Shown here: positions 63,616-64,000 of the stretch, in pieces
Layout: each line of letters starts with the position of its first letter
Numbering within the stretch: position 1 is the stretch's first letter
Assembly: GCA_033964015.1 (NCBI GenBank)
Contig: CM066918.1
Location: 25,875,387 to 25,939,386 of the forward strand
DNA length: 64,000 bases
Direction of reading: 5' to 3'
Source: Scolanthus callimorphus
Taxonomy: Eukaryota > Cnidaria > Anthozoa > Actiniaria > Edwardsiidae
The notes under the pieces: model-generated
What the model saw: only the letters and a program-made list of their open reading frames with translations
Databases searched by the model: none
Told to the model about the DNA's origin: nothing
Translations under genes and position numbers: made by a program

Positions 63616-63708
63616 ACGCGGTACGGCGTCAATGGTTTTTTGCAGCAGAGCCTCCAGGTAAGCAACTCTGGAGGCTCTGCTGCAAAAAACATTGACGCCG
63701 TACCGCGT
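63616..63708. repeat. Perfect long hairpin, about 41-bp arms
   Basis: acgcggtacggcgtcaatgg continuing through ttttttgcagcagagcctcc is mirrored at 63668-63708 with one mismatch around a loop of about 10 bases. If transcribed it would form a miRNA-precursor-sized stem. Confidence 0.88.
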
Positions 63709-63992
63709 CCAATGGTACAAAACATTCCGGTTGGGGTGAAAATACCGAGTGGAATGGCGCTTACCATTCGCTTTTTGGCCATTTCGGTTCGGATCGGCTA
63801 ACCTATTTGGTCATAAAACCGGTTGAAGTGCCAATGGTACAAACCATTCCGATAGGTTCGTCCCATCTGGAATGGCGAGACAACCTCTGAAGCTGAACCT
63901 CTCGTACCAACCGGAATGACCGAAACATCGACTGTACCATTGGAATCCCAACCGAAATTACCGGTTTTTCGAGACCAATGGTAAGCACCCCA
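63709..63992. mobile_element. GGGGTGCTTACCATT-ended element, diverged copy
   Basis: It shares gtacaaaacattccggttgg and aatggtaagcacccc with 43137-43542, with repeated internal accattcc/ggaatgg words. Its left end is lost in the hairpin before it. Confidence 0.65.
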
Positions 63993-64000
63993 GCTCCGCC

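Overview
The window looks like nuclear DNA of an animal, most likely an anthozoan cnidarian (sea anemone or coral). The reasons are small spliceosomal exons separated by introns full of short inverted-repeat elements, AATAAA poly(A) signals, and metazoan extracellular modules (TSP1, ricin-type and F-type lectin, calcium-binding EGF, sushi, HYR, GCC2/GCC3, Ig). The taxon is an inference and was not tested.

From 317 to 37837 the plus strand carries about 40 exons of one very large gene, entered after its 5' end. I placed exons by open frame, acceptor/donor and intron phase; roughly 7.0 kb of coding sequence (about 2,340 residues) lies in the window. The order is one TSP1 module; a long, unrecognised, probably beta-rich region (1171-11933); a coiled-coil, cationic and cysteine-rich helical region (12266-14327); one more beta-rich exon (15568); beta-trefoil (ricin-type) lectin repeats (20360-24950); an F-type lectin (25857-26392); four EGF domains; two sushi domains; two HYR domains; a sushi-like exon; a short linker; two GCC2/GCC3 domains; and one Ig domain split over two exons. 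A stop at 37835 is followed by a spliced 3' UTR with a poly(A) signal at 38473. No transmembrane segment is seen, so a secreted pattern-recognition or matrix protein is the simplest reading.

Inside the intron at 15825-20359, on the minus strand, lies an intronless CABIT+SAM (GAREM-like) adaptor gene split by a one-base frameshift, next to a decayed non-LTR reverse transcriptase fragment. Three host exons are also one base short of what splicing phase needs. Four single-base losses point to indel errors in the assembly, or else to decay.

The most unusual feature is that two host introns are built from tandem copies of their own splice junctions. One array repeats the 5' donor of exon 1171-1397. 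The other repeats the 3' acceptor plus the first codons of the F-type lectin exon. Some copies of the second would add stop-free in-frame peptide if used.

From about 38.5 to 58.7 kb I see no confident protein gene; the stretch is dense with MITEs, long-terminal-inverted-repeat elements and degenerate tandem repeats. An intact single-exon gene for a secreted, possibly membrane-anchored NTR/NtA-like protein lies at 58834-59718. The end (60.6-64.0 kb) is mostly featureless, then ends in nested inverted-repeat elements.
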